Assembly: GCF_002968835.1 (NCBI RefSeq)
Contig: NZ_PKQK01000001.1
Span: 868,001 to 932,000, forward strand
Direction: 5' to 3'
Source of the DNA: Paenibacillus sp. PCH8
GTDB lineage: Bacteria; Bacillota; Bacilli; Paenibacillales; Paenibacillaceae
Length of the DNA: 64,000 bases
The translations under genes and the position numbers were made by a program. Position 1 is the first letter of the stretch. Each line of letters begins with the position of its first letter. This document shows positions 18,417-28,018 of this stretch, piece after piece. Below the pieces are notes generated by a model. The model was not told the DNA's origin, did no database searches, and saw only the letters and a list, made by a program, of their open reading frames with translations.

Positions 18417-20105
18417 CTACTTTATCGTCACAGGAAGTTTCCCCGCAAAAGGAATACGTCCCATCAGCGCCTGAGCGACGCTATCCATGGCAAGGGGTCG
18501 GCTCTCGTAAGCCGCCACATAGACCTGGGCATCCGGAATCGCGAGCAGATCATAGGGGCTTCGCATGGCTACAACCGTCAATGGCTTGCCCAATTGCTGC
18601 AACCAGCTGATCAGTCGGCACTGTGGATCGCCGGAGGGGCTTCCCGCATTGTAGGTCCCCACCACAATCTGCCGAATGTCATCTTCTTCGGCTGCCTGAA
18701 GCAGACGTGCGGAACGAATGGCGACTTCCTCAGGCGTGACCGTCAGATCGACAACATCCAGACCATAATTGGATAAGGCTGTGCCCAAGGTGAACGTCTG
18801 AGTAAGCTGTTCATCGGCAATCGTCGTCACGGACGTAGAAACCGTTATGACCAACGTGCGTTCCAGCTTCAAAGGCAGCATATCTAACTGATCACGTACC
18901 AGTGTGATACTGTTCTCACTAATGCGGCGGGCAACCTTCTGATGAAGCAAAGTGTTACGCTCCAGCCCACTGGAATGAGCAGGATCGTGTGATGCCTTTG
19001 GCGAAGGTTCATTTGATATTACACCGTTCGATTCCTCATCACCTGCACCACCTGTTCCACCCTCCAGCAAACCACGTTTCGCCTTGTACATCAGTAGGCG
19101 AGATACCGATTCATCAATACGACTCTCGCTAATCTGTCCACTCTTCACAGCTGCTACCAACGCTTCAAATGCCTCTGCCTGAAGCTTAGCCGTATGGCTA
19201 ATTAACACTAGATCCGCTCCAGCCTCTACCGCCATCACAGCTGCATCGACCGTGCAATAGTTCACTGCAATAGCATCCATCTCCATGCAATCTGTCACGA
19301 TCATGCCCTCATAACCCAGTTCCTGACGAAGTAATCCGCTTAATACGGTTTGTGATAGTGTTACGGGCAGACGCTCCGGCTCCAGTGCAGGAAAATAAAT
19401 ATGCGCCGACATCATGGCATCGACACCTTCGGCGATGGCGGCTCGGAATGGAATCAACTCCAGTCGCTCTACCCGTTCACGGTCATGAGTGATGATCGGG
19501 AGATCCAGATGAGAATCGGTATCCGTATCCCCATGCCCCGGGAAGTGCTTCGCTGTCGCTGCAATGCCAGCGTCCTGAATTCCCGCAATGGTTCTGGCGC
19601 CATATTCTGCAACGGATTGTGGAGATTCGCCGAATGATCGTACACCGATAACCGGATTGGCGGCGTTATTGTTCACATCCAATACCGGTGCAAAGTTCAT
19701 ATTAATGCCCATGGACTTCAGCTCCAGTCCACTGATATATGCCGCCTGATATGCATCCTCAATGGAACCGGCAGCGGCAATGGCCATTTGTCCAGGCATC
19801 AAGGCGATTCCTTCGGTAATCCGGGCAACCATGCCGCCCTCCTGATCAATGGATATCCAGAGCGGCACATTACCGCTGCTTTTGGCAATCTGTTGCAGCC
19901 CTAACGATAACCGCTCTACCTGCTCTGGCGACTCGACGTTGCGCGCAAAGTAGATTACGCCACCGATTGGATACTTTCGGAGAAAGGGTTCCACATCGCC
20001 AACAGCTTCGGTGCCATGAAAGCCACAAAGCAGCATTTGCCCGACTTTCTCACGTAAGGTCATCTGTTTCAGCTTCGACGGGTATAACTCTTTTTGCCCA
20101 CTCAT
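18417..20105 (-). CDS. nagZ: Beta-N-acetylhexosaminidase, glycoside hydrolase family 3 (NagZ-like)
   Basis: 562 residues. The GH3 domain has the NagZ signature KHFPGHGDTDTDSHLDLP (the loop carrying the catalytic His/Asp pair), plus LWISIDQEGGMVARI, NMNFAPVLDVNNNAANPVIGVRSFG and MIVTDCMEMDAI with the Asp nucleophile. A second, C-terminal alpha/beta domain follows, as in the Bacillus exported NagZ. The start at 20105 is preceded by GGAGGGAGGT; that start gives no signal peptide, so the enzyme may be cytoplasmic here. It removes GlcNAc from muropeptides or GlcNAc-MurNAc. Last gene of the transporter/namZ operon, 31 nt after namZ. Confidence 0.88.
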   Translation of the reverse strand: MSGQKELYPSKLKQMTLREKVGQMLLCGFHGTEAVGDVEPFLRKYPIGGVIYFARNVESPEQVERLSLGLQQIAKSSGNVPLWISIDQEGGMVARITEGIALMPGQMAIAAAGSIEDAYQAAYISGLELKSMGINMNFAPVLDVNNNAANPVIGVRSFGESPQSVAEYGARTIAGIQDAGIAATAKHFPGHGDTDTDSHLDLPIITHDRERVERLELIPFRAAIAEGVDAMMSAHIYFPALEPERLPVTLSQTVLSGLLRQELGYEGMIVTDCMEMDAIAVNYCTVDAAVMAVEAGADLVLISHTAKLQAEAFEALVAAVKSGQISESRIDESVSRLLMYKAKRGLLEGGTGGAGDEESNGVISNEPSPKASHDPAHSSGLERNTLLHQKVARRISENSITLVRDQLDMLPLKLERTLVITVSTSVTTIADEQLTQTFTLGTALSNYGLDVVDLTVTPEEVAIRSARLLQAAEEDDIRQIVVGTYNAGSPSGDPQCRLISWLQQLGKPLTVVAMRSPYDLLAIPDAQVYVAAYESRPLAMDSVAQALMGRIPFAGKLPVTIK

Positions 20106-20136
20106 TCCATACCTCCCTCCGATGACAAACATCTGT

Positions 20137-21333
20137 TCATTGATATAACAAAAATGGCTTTCGCCGCTCCTTCCATTCCGCTGCCTGTACATTCCACGCT
20201 TCGATTAAACAAACGAGTACTGCCCGGTCATGAATGGTTTCCCTGACTTCCGTGCCCCCTGCCAGCAGGTCGATAAAGTACCTTGAACCCGGCCGTGGTG
20301 GCTCCAGCCAGCAGAACTGCTCCGGGTAGAGTGAAATCAGTTCATGCAAAAGCACCAACCCTGTCTCTACCGCCCGGAATTTCCTGCTGTCCGTTACAAA
20401 AATCCTTACTCCTCCACACAGCTCCCCTGCATGTTTGGAGAACGTTGGCGACATGTACACGGGATGCACATGCACACCTTCCAGCTTGTGTTCCCGAAAC
20501 CGTTCCGCCAATCGCTCACCCTCAACCCAGGGTGCCCCAATCCACTCGAATGGGCGGGTCGTGCCCCTGCCTTCCGATACATTCGTGCCTTCGAACAGGC
20601 ACGTACCCCCATATACACGCACACTGTCCAGCGTAGGCATATTGGGAGAGGGTAGCATCCAGGGAAGCTCACAATCCGCAAACTCCATGGAGCGCTGCCA
20701 TCCTTCCATGACAACCACGTCCAATTCGCAAGGTACATCCATCTCGCTGTTGACCATCAAGGCCAGCTCACCTACTGTCATTCCGGTACGGATAGGTACA
20801 CGCCAAGCGCCCACAAGTGATTCATATCCCTCATTTAGCACACCGCCTTCCACAGCGTTTCCACCCAACGGATTGGGGCGGTCCAGAATTAACATTCGTT
20901 TGCCTGCTCCAGCGCAGGCCTCCATCATATGAAACAAGGTTGAGGCATACGTGTAGTAACGGATACCCACATCCTGAATGTCAAATAGCACCGTGTCCAC
21001 TCCAGCCAGCATTGCAGGCGCAGGTTTCTTGCTGTCTCCATACAGGCTGAACACCGGAATGCCCAGTCGCGGATGGAGCATATCTCCGAATCTGACACCT
21101 GCCTGAAGCTCTCCATCCAGTCCGTGCTCACAGGCGTAGAGCGCTGTAAGCTCGGCATTCGCCAGTCCGGCGCATACATCTATTGTCGATACAAAGTCCG
21201 CTGTAATACCCGTCGGGTTCGTGATCAGACCGATTCGAGTATCGGTTAACCATGGATGCGACAGCCCTCTGGACAGAAGATCAACTCCCGTTTTTACAGC
21301 CGGGATCAGCTCGGTCCCATTCAACTGGCCCAT
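20137..21333 (-). CDS. namZ: Exo-beta-N-acetylmuramidase NamZ (DUF1343, YbbC-like)
   Basis: 398 residues. DUF1343/GH171 features: LGLITNPTGI-like segment (IGLITNPTGITADF), YACEHGLDGELQAGVRF, PVFSLYGDSKKP, LFDIQDVGIRYYTYASTLF, ILDRPNPLGGNAVEGG, and LPWMLPSPNMPTLDSVRVYGGTCLFEGTNVSEGRGTT in pieces. B. subtilis NamZ releases MurNAc from the non-reducing end of wall glycans. The ATG shares its first base with the stop of the upstream membrane-protein gene (TGATG), so it is translationally coupled; AGGGGA lies 7 nt upstream. No signal peptide is evident, suggesting intracellular action on imported glycan fragments or an unrecognised export route. Confidence 0.9.
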   Translation of the reverse strand: MGQLNGTELIPAVKTGVDLLSRGLSHPWLTDTRIGLITNPTGITADFVSTIDVCAGLANAELTALYACEHGLDGELQAGVRFGDMLHPRLGIPVFSLYGDSKKPAPAMLAGVDTVLFDIQDVGIRYYTYASTLFHMMEACAGAGKRMLILDRPNPLGGNAVEGGVLNEGYESLVGAWRVPIRTGMTVGELALMVNSEMDVPCELDVVVMEGWQRSMEFADCELPWMLPSPNMPTLDSVRVYGGTCLFEGTNVSEGRGTTRPFEWIGAPWVEGERLAERFREHKLEGVHVHPVYMSPTFSKHAGELCGGVRIFVTDSRKFRAVETGLVLLHELISLYPEQFCWLEPPRPGSRYFIDLLAGGTEVRETIHDRAVLVCLIEAWNVQAAEWKERRKPFLLYQ

Positions 21334-22043
21334 CACACATTCCCCTGGCTTATCCACCCTGTATGCTGGTGATCATTACCGCCTGTTGCGGCAGGTTCCT
21401 CTTCAGGTTCCAGCACATTGAGAGCAACCTTATGCTGATAGATGGCAAACATACCTCCAAACAGCGTTCCGAAACCAACGACAGTAATCATCAGCAAAGC
21501 AGTCAGACACATCGCCTGAAAACAAGCGCCCATCGTGTACCCCGGGTGACGGAAGAACAGCTTTACACTTTCCCCCATCGCCTGAAGGATACCCATGTTT
21601 TTTTGTAAAACAAGCTGCCAGGTATAGAACTGTGACATTAGAGCCATGAGAACGAAGAACGTTTGAAATACGCTCACTGCTGTACCTGTAATTCCACCCT
21701 GTCCACCGTAATACCACCAGGTTGACCATAGAATGAAGCCAAGCACCGCAAAAAGCACACCCACCGACCCTCCCGGAATCATTCCCTTCACCGTTCCGAT
21801 CCAGATATCCTTGAGCCCATTACGCCGTTCCTTACGTTCCAGTCTGTGATACACGGCATAACTGACACCGAACAGGATTGGCATATAAATCACGGCCAGA
21901 AGCAGTACCGCGACCAGCAGTGGAGCAAATATCAGAATAGGAACCATCACGATGGAGCTAACGACACTGTACAAGGCCACCGGAATAATATCCCGATAGA
22001 TCTCCGCACCCGACTTGACCAACACTTCACTCAGTTTACGCAT
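21333..22043 (-). CDS. Multi-pass membrane protein of unknown function in the muropeptide operon
   Basis: 236 residues with about five to six hydrophobic segments (residues ~20-45, 45-65, 95-115, 125-150, 180-205). There is a Tyr/Trp-rich loop (WSTWWYYGGQGG) and a hydrophilic C-terminus. It vaguely resembles YesL/DUF624-like proteins found near CUT1 transporters, but I do not recognise it firmly. The ATG at 22043 has GGGGGA 9 nt upstream; a GTG two codons before is too close. It lies between the ABC ATPase and namZ and shares one base with namZ, so it is probably made with them and may assist transport. Confidence 0.8.
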   Translation of the reverse strand: MRKLSEVLVKSGAEIYRDIIPVALYSVVSSIVMVPILIFAPLLVAVLLLAVIYMPILFGVSYAVYHRLERKERRNGLKDIWIGTVKGMIPGGSVGVLFAVLGFILWSTWWYYGGQGGITGTAVSVFQTFFVLMALMSQFYTWQLVLQKNMGILQAMGESVKLFFRHPGYTMGACFQAMCLTALLMITVVGFGTLFGGMFAIYQHKVALNVLEPEEEPAATGGNDHQHTGWISQGNV

Positions 22044-22092
22044 CTTCACTCTCCCCCTTTCTCACAATTCCTTCTTCGCCCGGCCTCGTCTC

Positions 22093-23202
22093 TTACTCTC
22101 TTCCAATCGCAAGCTCCGTCTCTGGATCGAAAAAGTGCGCCTTACGCAAGTCCAGCACAAAATTTTTGTCCATTCCTACATAAGCATGTGTTTCGGGGTG
22201 AACTTTAGCCGTAACAGTACGGGCACCGGAATGGAAATACACCAGATTCTCCGATCCCAAATGTTCTACGACCTGAACTCGCGCCTGCAGTATGTGATCT
22301 GTCGGGATATTTGGAGCCACATCGTCACCAAAAATATGCTCTGGACGTAAACCCAAAATCACCGGCTTGCCTTGATGGCTCTGAAGACGAGCAAGTACAT
22401 CCTCTGACAGGGTGAATGATGCTCCCTCGATGACAACCTGTGTGCCTTCAATCCAGGCATCGATAAAATTCATCGCCGGGGAACCAATAAATCCGGCCAC
22501 AAACATATTCCGCGGACTCGCATACAATTCTTTCGGTGAAGCCACCTGTTGAATATCTCCATGATTCATGACCACGATGCGTTCACCAAGTGTCATGGCC
22601 TCCACCTGATCATGCGTCACGTACACAATCGTGGCACCGAGCCGTTTATGCAGTTCGCCCAACTCCACCCGCATCTGCACCCGCAACTTGGCATCCAGAT
22701 TGGACAGTGGTTCGTCGAATAAAAACACCTGCGGATCACGGACAATCGCCCGGCCCACCGCAACCCGCTGGCGCTGACCACCGGACAGCTCGCGTGGTTT
22801 GCGCTCCAGCATCGCTTCCAGTCCCAGAATGGAGGCCGCATTCTGCACCTGTTCATCAATATAGGACTTTGGCTTTTTCAGATTTTTCAGGCCAAAGGAC
22901 AGATTTTCACGGATGGTCATATGCGGATAGAGTGCATAATCCTGAAATACCATCGCGATATCCCGATCCTTCGGATGCAGATCGTTAACGAGTCGATCCC
23001 CGATCACAATATCGCCACTCGTTTGCTTTTCAAGTCCAGCAATCATGCGCAGAGACGTCGTCTTGCCACAGCCCGAAGGACCAACAAACACTACGAATTC
23101 CTTATCTTCTATAACAAAGTCCGAGCCGGCCACAGCCGTGAACGTTCCTTTATGATCGTCTTTGAATTCTTTGCGCACTTGGCGAAACTCCACGCGTGCC
23201 AT
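22093..23202 (-). CDS. CUT1-family ABC transporter ATP-binding protein (MsmK/UgpC-like)
   Basis: 369 residues. Walker A GPSGCGKTTSLRM (about 40-52), Q-loop in VFQDYALYPHM, signature LSGGQRQRVAVGRA, Walker B VFLFDEPLSNLDAKLR, and the H-loop THDQVEAMTLG. A C-terminal TOBE/MalK-like regulatory domain contains LGLRPEHI. In this group one ATPase often serves several sugar importers. Here it follows the two permease genes but is separated from them by a 233-bp inverted-repeat element. AAAGGGGG precedes the ATG. Confidence 0.93.
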   Translation of the reverse strand: MARVEFRQVRKEFKDDHKGTFTAVAGSDFVIEDKEFVVFVGPSGCGKTTSLRMIAGLEKQTSGDIVIGDRLVNDLHPKDRDIAMVFQDYALYPHMTIRENLSFGLKNLKKPKSYIDEQVQNAASILGLEAMLERKPRELSGGQRQRVAVGRAIVRDPQVFLFDEPLSNLDAKLRVQMRVELGELHKRLGATIVYVTHDQVEAMTLGERIVVMNHGDIQQVASPKELYASPRNMFVAGFIGSPAMNFIDAWIEGTQVVIEGASFTLSEDVLARLQSHQGKPVILGLRPEHIFGDDVAPNIPTDHILQARVQVVEHLGSENLVYFHSGARTVTAKVHPETHAYVGMDKNFVLDLRKAHFFDPETELAIGRE

Positions 23203-23238
23203 AGGTAGATCCCCCTTTACGTAATCCTTTGTCCTGAA

Positions 23239-23471
23239 CTATATAATTTCAACTACCGAATATTTACACTGGCACTCCGATGACAGAACAACCTTCCGAT
23301 CGCTGTTATCCCCAGATTTCTTTGATTCCTTTATAAAAAGGGAAAATCCGGTGATAGCTTAGGCTTCCGATGTAGCTTTCTTTCAGAAAGCTTTAGGCGA
23401 ACGCCTTCGCTTCTTCAGGTTATTTCTGTCCTCTCCGTTATAGTGTAAATGTTTAGTTGAACATATATAGG
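23239..23471 (-). mobile_element. MITE-like element, copy 1
   Basis: About 233 bp with imperfect ~30-bp terminal inverted repeats (CTATATAATTTCAACTA ... TAGTTGAACATATATAG, then TTTACACT / AGTGTAAA inside). An internal palindrome AGCTTTCTTTCAGAAAGCT is also present. The whole sequence is highly similar to 62154-62387 in the opposite orientation. There is no coding capacity. It lies between the malG-like permease gene and the ATPase gene inside the muropeptide operon. Confidence 0.75.
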
Positions 23472-23473
23472 AA

Positions 23474-24307
23474 TTAACCTTTTACTGCACCGATCGTAAT
23501 ACCCTGTAGGAAATAACGTTGCAGCGAGAAGAACAGAATGATCATGGGCAGCGCACCTATAGTCGCCCCCGCCATCATCGCACCGAAATCCGTTGATTCG
23601 GCAAATACGAACGAGGCAAGCCCCACCTGAATGGTACGCATCTCGTTAGAATTGGTAATGAGGAACGGCCAGAAGAATTCGTTCCACGAAGCCACAAACG
23701 TGAATATCGCAAGCACCGCGATTCCTGGCTTCGCCATCGGTAGAATGACTTTCCAGAAGATGCCGAATTCACTGCATGCATCGATACGTGCCGCATGTAT
23801 CAGTGATGTGGGCAGCGTGGACATGAACTGTTTCATCAGGAATATGTTCCCTACGCTAACTGCAGCAGGCAAAATAATGGCCGTATACGTATCCCCCAAG
23901 TCAAACACGTTAACCATCAGAATGTACAAAGGAATCAGCGTCACCTGCGCCGGAATCATCATCGTCCCAAGCAACGTCCAGAATACCGCCTGACTACCCG
24001 GAAATTTCAGTTTGGCGAACGCATATCCCGCCAGGGAGGCGAAGAATACATTCGTGACGGTCAAAATGATCGAGATGAGCAGCGAGTTGTACAGCCAGCG
24101 CCAGGCATCGGTTTTGGCAAAAAAGCGCTCATATGGTGATAACGATAACTGCTCCGGAATCATCTGTGGTTTAAACGAAGCCGACATCGCACTATCCTGC
24201 ACCGAACCGACGAGCATCCAATACATCGGAATGACTGTCACCAGCGCCCAGCCAACCAGCAGAATGGATGCAACCACGAGCAGTGTCTTTTTCTGTGTTG
24301 ATTTCAT
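23474..24307 (-). CDS. CUT1-family carbohydrate ABC transporter permease (MalG-like)
   Basis: 277 residues with six predicted transmembrane segments and the EAA loop HAARIDACSEFGIFWKVILP (about 170-190), the contact site for the ATPase. The C-terminal GITIGAVKG is typical of MalG-type permeases. It pairs with the permease encoded 38 nt upstream. The stop codon abuts one end of the MITE-like element. Confidence 0.93.
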   Translation of the reverse strand: MKSTQKKTLLVVASILLVGWALVTVIPMYWMLVGSVQDSAMSASFKPQMIPEQLSLSPYERFFAKTDAWRWLYNSLLISIILTVTNVFFASLAGYAFAKLKFPGSQAVFWTLLGTMMIPAQVTLIPLYILMVNVFDLGDTYTAIILPAAVSVGNIFLMKQFMSTLPTSLIHAARIDACSEFGIFWKVILPMAKPGIAVLAIFTFVASWNEFFWPFLITNSNEMRTIQVGLASFVFAESTDFGAMMAGATIGALPMIILFFSLQRYFLQGITIGAVKG

Positions 24308-24345
24308 GAACTACATTCACCCCCGGATGCTTAATGCAACTACCT

Positions 24346-25269
24346 CTAATACTCAATATCGCTGGAGAAATATTTGAACTGGATGACGGAAATGACAATA
24401 ATAATCAAAGCCAGTACAAATGACTGAGCCGATGCCAATCCGAATTCATAGAACTTGAAAGCTGTCTCGTAGATCAGATAGGCAATCGTCGTTGTCGCAA
24501 AGTTCGGTCCGCCCTGCGTCATCAGATAGACAGAGATGAATACCTGAAAAGACATGATGACACCCGTCACCAGCAAGTAGAGCGTTGTTGGTTTTAGAAG
24601 TGGCCATGTAATCTTGCTGAACTGGGTCCAGCCACTGGCATGGTCGATATCCGCCGCTTCATAGAGCGATTTTGGAATGCCGCCCATGGCTGCCAGATAC
24701 AGAATAATGCCCGCTCCGTGCGATCCGAGCCAGTTCATGAGAATGAGGGAAAAGAGTGCCGTTCCCGACTGGCCCAGCCAGATTACCGGATCAAGGCCGA
24801 ACAGGCCGAGGAAACGGTTGAGCAACCCCGAATCGGTAGGATCAAAGATCGCCAGCCATACGATGGAGATGGTTACCCCGGATGCAACCGCAGGCAGATA
24901 CATGGTAGCTTTGAAAAAAGTCTGCCATTTGCTTTTCATCTGAAAGATGAAATAGGACAGCACAAATGTGATGAGAATATTGACTGGCACCGTACCCAGG
25001 GTAAAGATGACCGTATTTTTGATCGACTTCCAGAACGTTTCATCCTTTACCAGACGTTCATAGTTGTCCAACCCTACCCAGGTGGAATTCATAATGTTGT
25101 ATTTCTGGAAGCTCATAATGAGAGCCGTCAGTACCGGATACAGCGTAAAAATGAGAAATAGCAGGACAGGCGCCAAAATGAATAAATACGCCCACCCGTA
25201 GTCCCGCCATAACCGGGCAACCCGGGAAGTCCGGGGCACGGACGGCTTTGGCGCAAGGGCGGTCTGCAT
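24346..25269 (-). CDS. CUT1-family sugar ABC transporter permease (MalF-like)
   Basis: 307 residues. A cytoplasmic basic N-terminus, then six membrane segments starting at YLFILAPVLLFLIFTLYPV, and the EAA loop YEAADIDHASGWTQFSKITW. AGGAGAGG precedes the ATG. It forms the transmembrane channel with the MalG-like protein and lies 55 nt after the binding-protein gene. Confidence 0.93.
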   Translation of the reverse strand: MQTALAPKPSVPRTSRVARLWRDYGWAYLFILAPVLLFLIFTLYPVLTALIMSFQKYNIMNSTWVGLDNYERLVKDETFWKSIKNTVIFTLGTVPVNILITFVLSYFIFQMKSKWQTFFKATMYLPAVASGVTISIVWLAIFDPTDSGLLNRFLGLFGLDPVIWLGQSGTALFSLILMNWLGSHGAGIILYLAAMGGIPKSLYEAADIDHASGWTQFSKITWPLLKPTTLYLLVTGVIMSFQVFISVYLMTQGGPNFATTTIAYLIYETAFKFYEFGLASAQSFVLALIIIVISVIQFKYFSSDIEY

Positions 25270-25324
25270 GGCGAATCCTCCTCTCCTAATCCGTGTGATT
25301 TTGCGTCATGTTTTATTGACCGCG

Positions 25325-26676
25325 TTATTGTCCAAACATCTGCTGGCTTTTGTTCTTGAAATCTTCTGCGATCTGCTCTGGTGTCTTCTCACCCGAGAAC
25401 AGCGCCTGAAGGTTAGGCTTCACAACTTGTTCCTTGAATTGTTTTTGCTGGGATGCTTTGTCGATATCCAGTTCAAGTACAACCGGCATCGCGATATTTT
25501 CTGCCATGACTTTTGCAGCATCCAGATTATCCGCTTGCCCAAGTTCTTTCCCTTTAAACAGATCCACCTGGGACTGTCTTACGAATGGAAGCGCCAGTTC
25601 ATTGGCCGAGTTCCCTGCTTTGGCACCACTAAGCGCCTCCATCACCAGGAACGTATTTTTAGCATGCTGCTCACCTTTGTCCTTCTTCTGTTTGAAGGCT
25701 ACGTATCCTTCGCCGCCCATTGTTGTCGCCGCAGGTTGATCGTCATGATGTGGTACAGGCAACAGCACAAAATCAATCTTCTCCCCCTGCACCTTGCCAT
25801 CGTCGATATCCTTGTTGCGGTTCTGAATCATCACATCATAGTAAGGAATTGCTTTGGAGATAATCGCCGTTTCACCCGCGTAGAACATATCCGTCCGTTT
25901 CGCTGGAGCGAGAGCCGCCGTTTCCTTAGGCATATACCCTTGATCCATCAGGTTTTTGATAAAAGAGAGCGTATCCAGAATACGCCCATCATTCCATTGG
26001 AACGTGCCGTCTTTGTCAAGAACATCAATCATGCCGTTGTTCCGGGATAACATTTCAATGAAGTCGAGCGAAGTACCGTCCGTAACCAACGCATACTGCT
26101 TAGCCCCGCCATCGAGCGTTTTGGTCAACTTGGCCGCGGCAGCGTTGAATTCGGACCAGGTCCAGCCATTTTGCTGAATGGATTTCCAGTCCATGCCCGC
26201 TTCCTCCAGAATGCGTTTGTTACCACCCCATGCCCATTGGAATTGATATAACGGCAATCCATACTGTTTCCCCTGAATCTGGCCTAAATCAAGCGTACCC
26301 GGCAAGTAGTCGTCCTTGATCTCAGGTGTCAGGTAGCTGTCCAGTTCAAGCCCCAGTCCCGTATTCACATACGTACCATCTACACTGTGGAAATACAGAT
26401 CTGGCGGATTCCCTGCATTCAGAGCGACATCGAATTTTTTGGGCCCTTCCGCCCAGGAGAGCATTTCCGTCTTCACGGTAATGTTCGGGTGTTCTTTATT
26501 GAAATCAGAGATCAGATCCTTCAGTTCATCTTCATATGTGCCATGTACAGGATAGGTCCATACCGTTACCGTATCGTCCGCATTCGGATCATCCGAAGCA
26601 GCGCCCCGCTGTTCCCACAGGCAGTAACCCAGACCATCATCAACAACATTGTCCATACCAGACCCTTCTTTTTCAT
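25325..26676 (-). CDS. Sugar-binding lipoprotein of the ABC importer, interrupted by an apparent one-base frameshift
   Basis: The mature domain (from VTVWTYPVHGTYEDEL on) is a normal CUT1 solute-binding protein (ITVKTEMLSWAEGP, GNPPDLYFHSVDG, GGEGYVAFKQ). Its frame lacks a sensible N-terminus. One frame over, an ATG at 26676 with GGGAG upstream encodes a lipoprotein signal peptide (MKKKGLVWTMLLMMVWVTAC, lipobox Cys). The two frames join if one G is added to the GGGG run at 26604-26607 (minus strand), giving ACGNSGGAASDDPN and a 450-residue protein. The gene is therefore probably intact in the organism. First gene of the operon; the imported substrate is presumably MurNAc or a MurNAc-containing saccharide, by context only. 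Confidence 0.85.
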
Positions 26677-27033
26677 CCCTTCATCTCCCTCGCATGTCGT
26701 CTTCCGATTCTTCCATTGCCTAACCATGCTACCCCTTCGAGATCATCCAGCCTTCAAACGGCATCCACCTATAAATTCGGCAGTAAGGAAAAACACCTCC
26801 CCTGTAGATTGGACCTGCCAGTACGCAGGATAAATCTCTTAAATGCAATACTGACGTCAACTTAGTTAACATTAATAGTATTAATTCCTTCCAAATTTGT
26901 AGATTGAGTTCATTATATGAGCTGTGAAATAAAAATTCAACATTATTTTTTATTATAAAATTTAATTTTACTTTTTCATTTCATGCCACTATACTATGTT
27001 AAAAGAAAACCCAAGCAAGCGAGGTGAGCCAGT
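26677..27033. promoter_or_regulatory. Divergent control region between the muropeptide transporter operon and murKQ, with murK promoter and candidate MurR half-sites
   Basis: On the plus strand TTTACT (26967-26972), a 17-bp spacer and TATACT (26990-26995) form a plausible sigma-A promoter 38 nt before murK. ATTTAATTTTAC (26960-26971, overlapping the -35) matches 10 of 12 bases of one arm of the anmK operator. GTGAAATAAAAA (26924-26935) matches 9 of 12 of the other arm. A near-perfect palindrome ATTAATAGTATTAAT lies at 26871-26885. The region is very AT-rich, so chance matches are possible. Confidence 0.5.
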
Positions 27034-27996
27034 TTGCGAGTATATGCAGGCATTGATGGAGGCGGTACCAATACTGATGCAGCAATCATTTCAGATTCTG
27101 GCGAAGTACTCGCCCGGTTCCGTGGGGGCCCCACCAATCCTCACAGCGTAGCGCCCGAACAGGCGATTTCAGAACTGCATCGGGTGCTGGATCAGCTCTT
27201 TAATCTGAGAAATGATTTTTCGACAAAATGTGAAGGTATATGTCTAGGGATGTCAGGTATAGATACTATTCAAGAACGTCAGATGATTGTTGATGCAGTA
27301 CATGACTATATGAAGAACAAAAATTGGAGAGGATCAGAAGCCTCTTCAGTCTGGGTTGTATCGGAAGGTGAGATTGCACTGATGGCATTCCTCGGCCACA
27401 CTCAGGGTGTATTGTGCATCTCTGGAACCGGGTCTATCGTGTACGGCTTCACGTCAGAAGGAGAAAGCTACCGCGCAGGAGGCTGGGGTCATCTACTTGG
27501 AGATGAAGGAAGTGGCTATCGAATCGGACAACGGACGCTTCAAGCCATCATGCAGAGCTATGACGGGATTCTCCCTCCAACCCGGCTAGCCCCGCTTCTT
27601 ATACAGAAGCTGAATCTTCAGAATTTATTGGAGCTAAAGGTACGGGTGTACCAGGCTGATTGGGGAAAAACCGAAACGGCATCCATCGCCCGTCTCGCTA
27701 TAGAAGCAGCCGAATCCGGTGATGAGGTTGCCCAGATGCTGATCATTGATGAAGCCGGACAGTTGGCAGATACGGCAAAGGCACTGATTGCCCGTCATCA
27801 TGTATTCGCAGCCGCGCAGGTTGTCCTGTCCGGATCACTGTTTCGTTACTCTGAGCTGTTCCGAGATACGTTTATTCAGAGGCTTTTGGAATATGATGGA
27901 GAGCTAAAATTTGTTCACCGAGAGGATGCTCCGGCTCCGGCGGTCGGTGCGGCGCAGTTGGCAAGGCAGCGCTGTTCCCAGAATGGATCATTTTGA
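27034..27996 (+). CDS. murK: N-acetylmuramic acid/N-acetylglucosamine kinase (BadF/BadG family, MurK-like)
   Basis: 320 residues of the ASKHA fold: phosphate-1 loop AGIDGGGTNTDAAI at the N-terminus, GLCISGTGS-type phosphate-2 motif (GVLCISGTGSIVYGF), GGWGHLLGDEGSGYRIG, and an adenosine motif VVLSGSLFR. Clostridium MurK of this family phosphorylates MurNAc and GlcNAc at O6. Position immediately before murQ supports MurNAc as substrate. It starts at TTG with AGGTGA 7 nt upstream, and the product would feed MurQ 22 nt downstream. Confidence 0.88.
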   Translation: MRVYAGIDGGGTNTDAAIISDSGEVLARFRGGPTNPHSVAPEQAISELHRVLDQLFNLRNDFSTKCEGICLGMSGIDTIQERQMIVDAVHDYMKNKNWRGSEASSVWVVSEGEIALMAFLGHTQGVLCISGTGSIVYGFTSEGESYRAGGWGHLLGDEGSGYRIGQRTLQAIMQSYDGILPPTRLAPLLIQKLNLQNLLELKVRVYQADWGKTETASIARLAIEAAESGDEVAQMLIIDEAGQLADTAKALIARHHVFAAAQVVLSGSLFRYSELFRDTFIQRLLEYDGELKFVHREDAPAPAVGAAQLARQRCSQNGSF

Positions 27997-28018
27997 AAGA
28001 GAGAAGGAGGCCATACGG

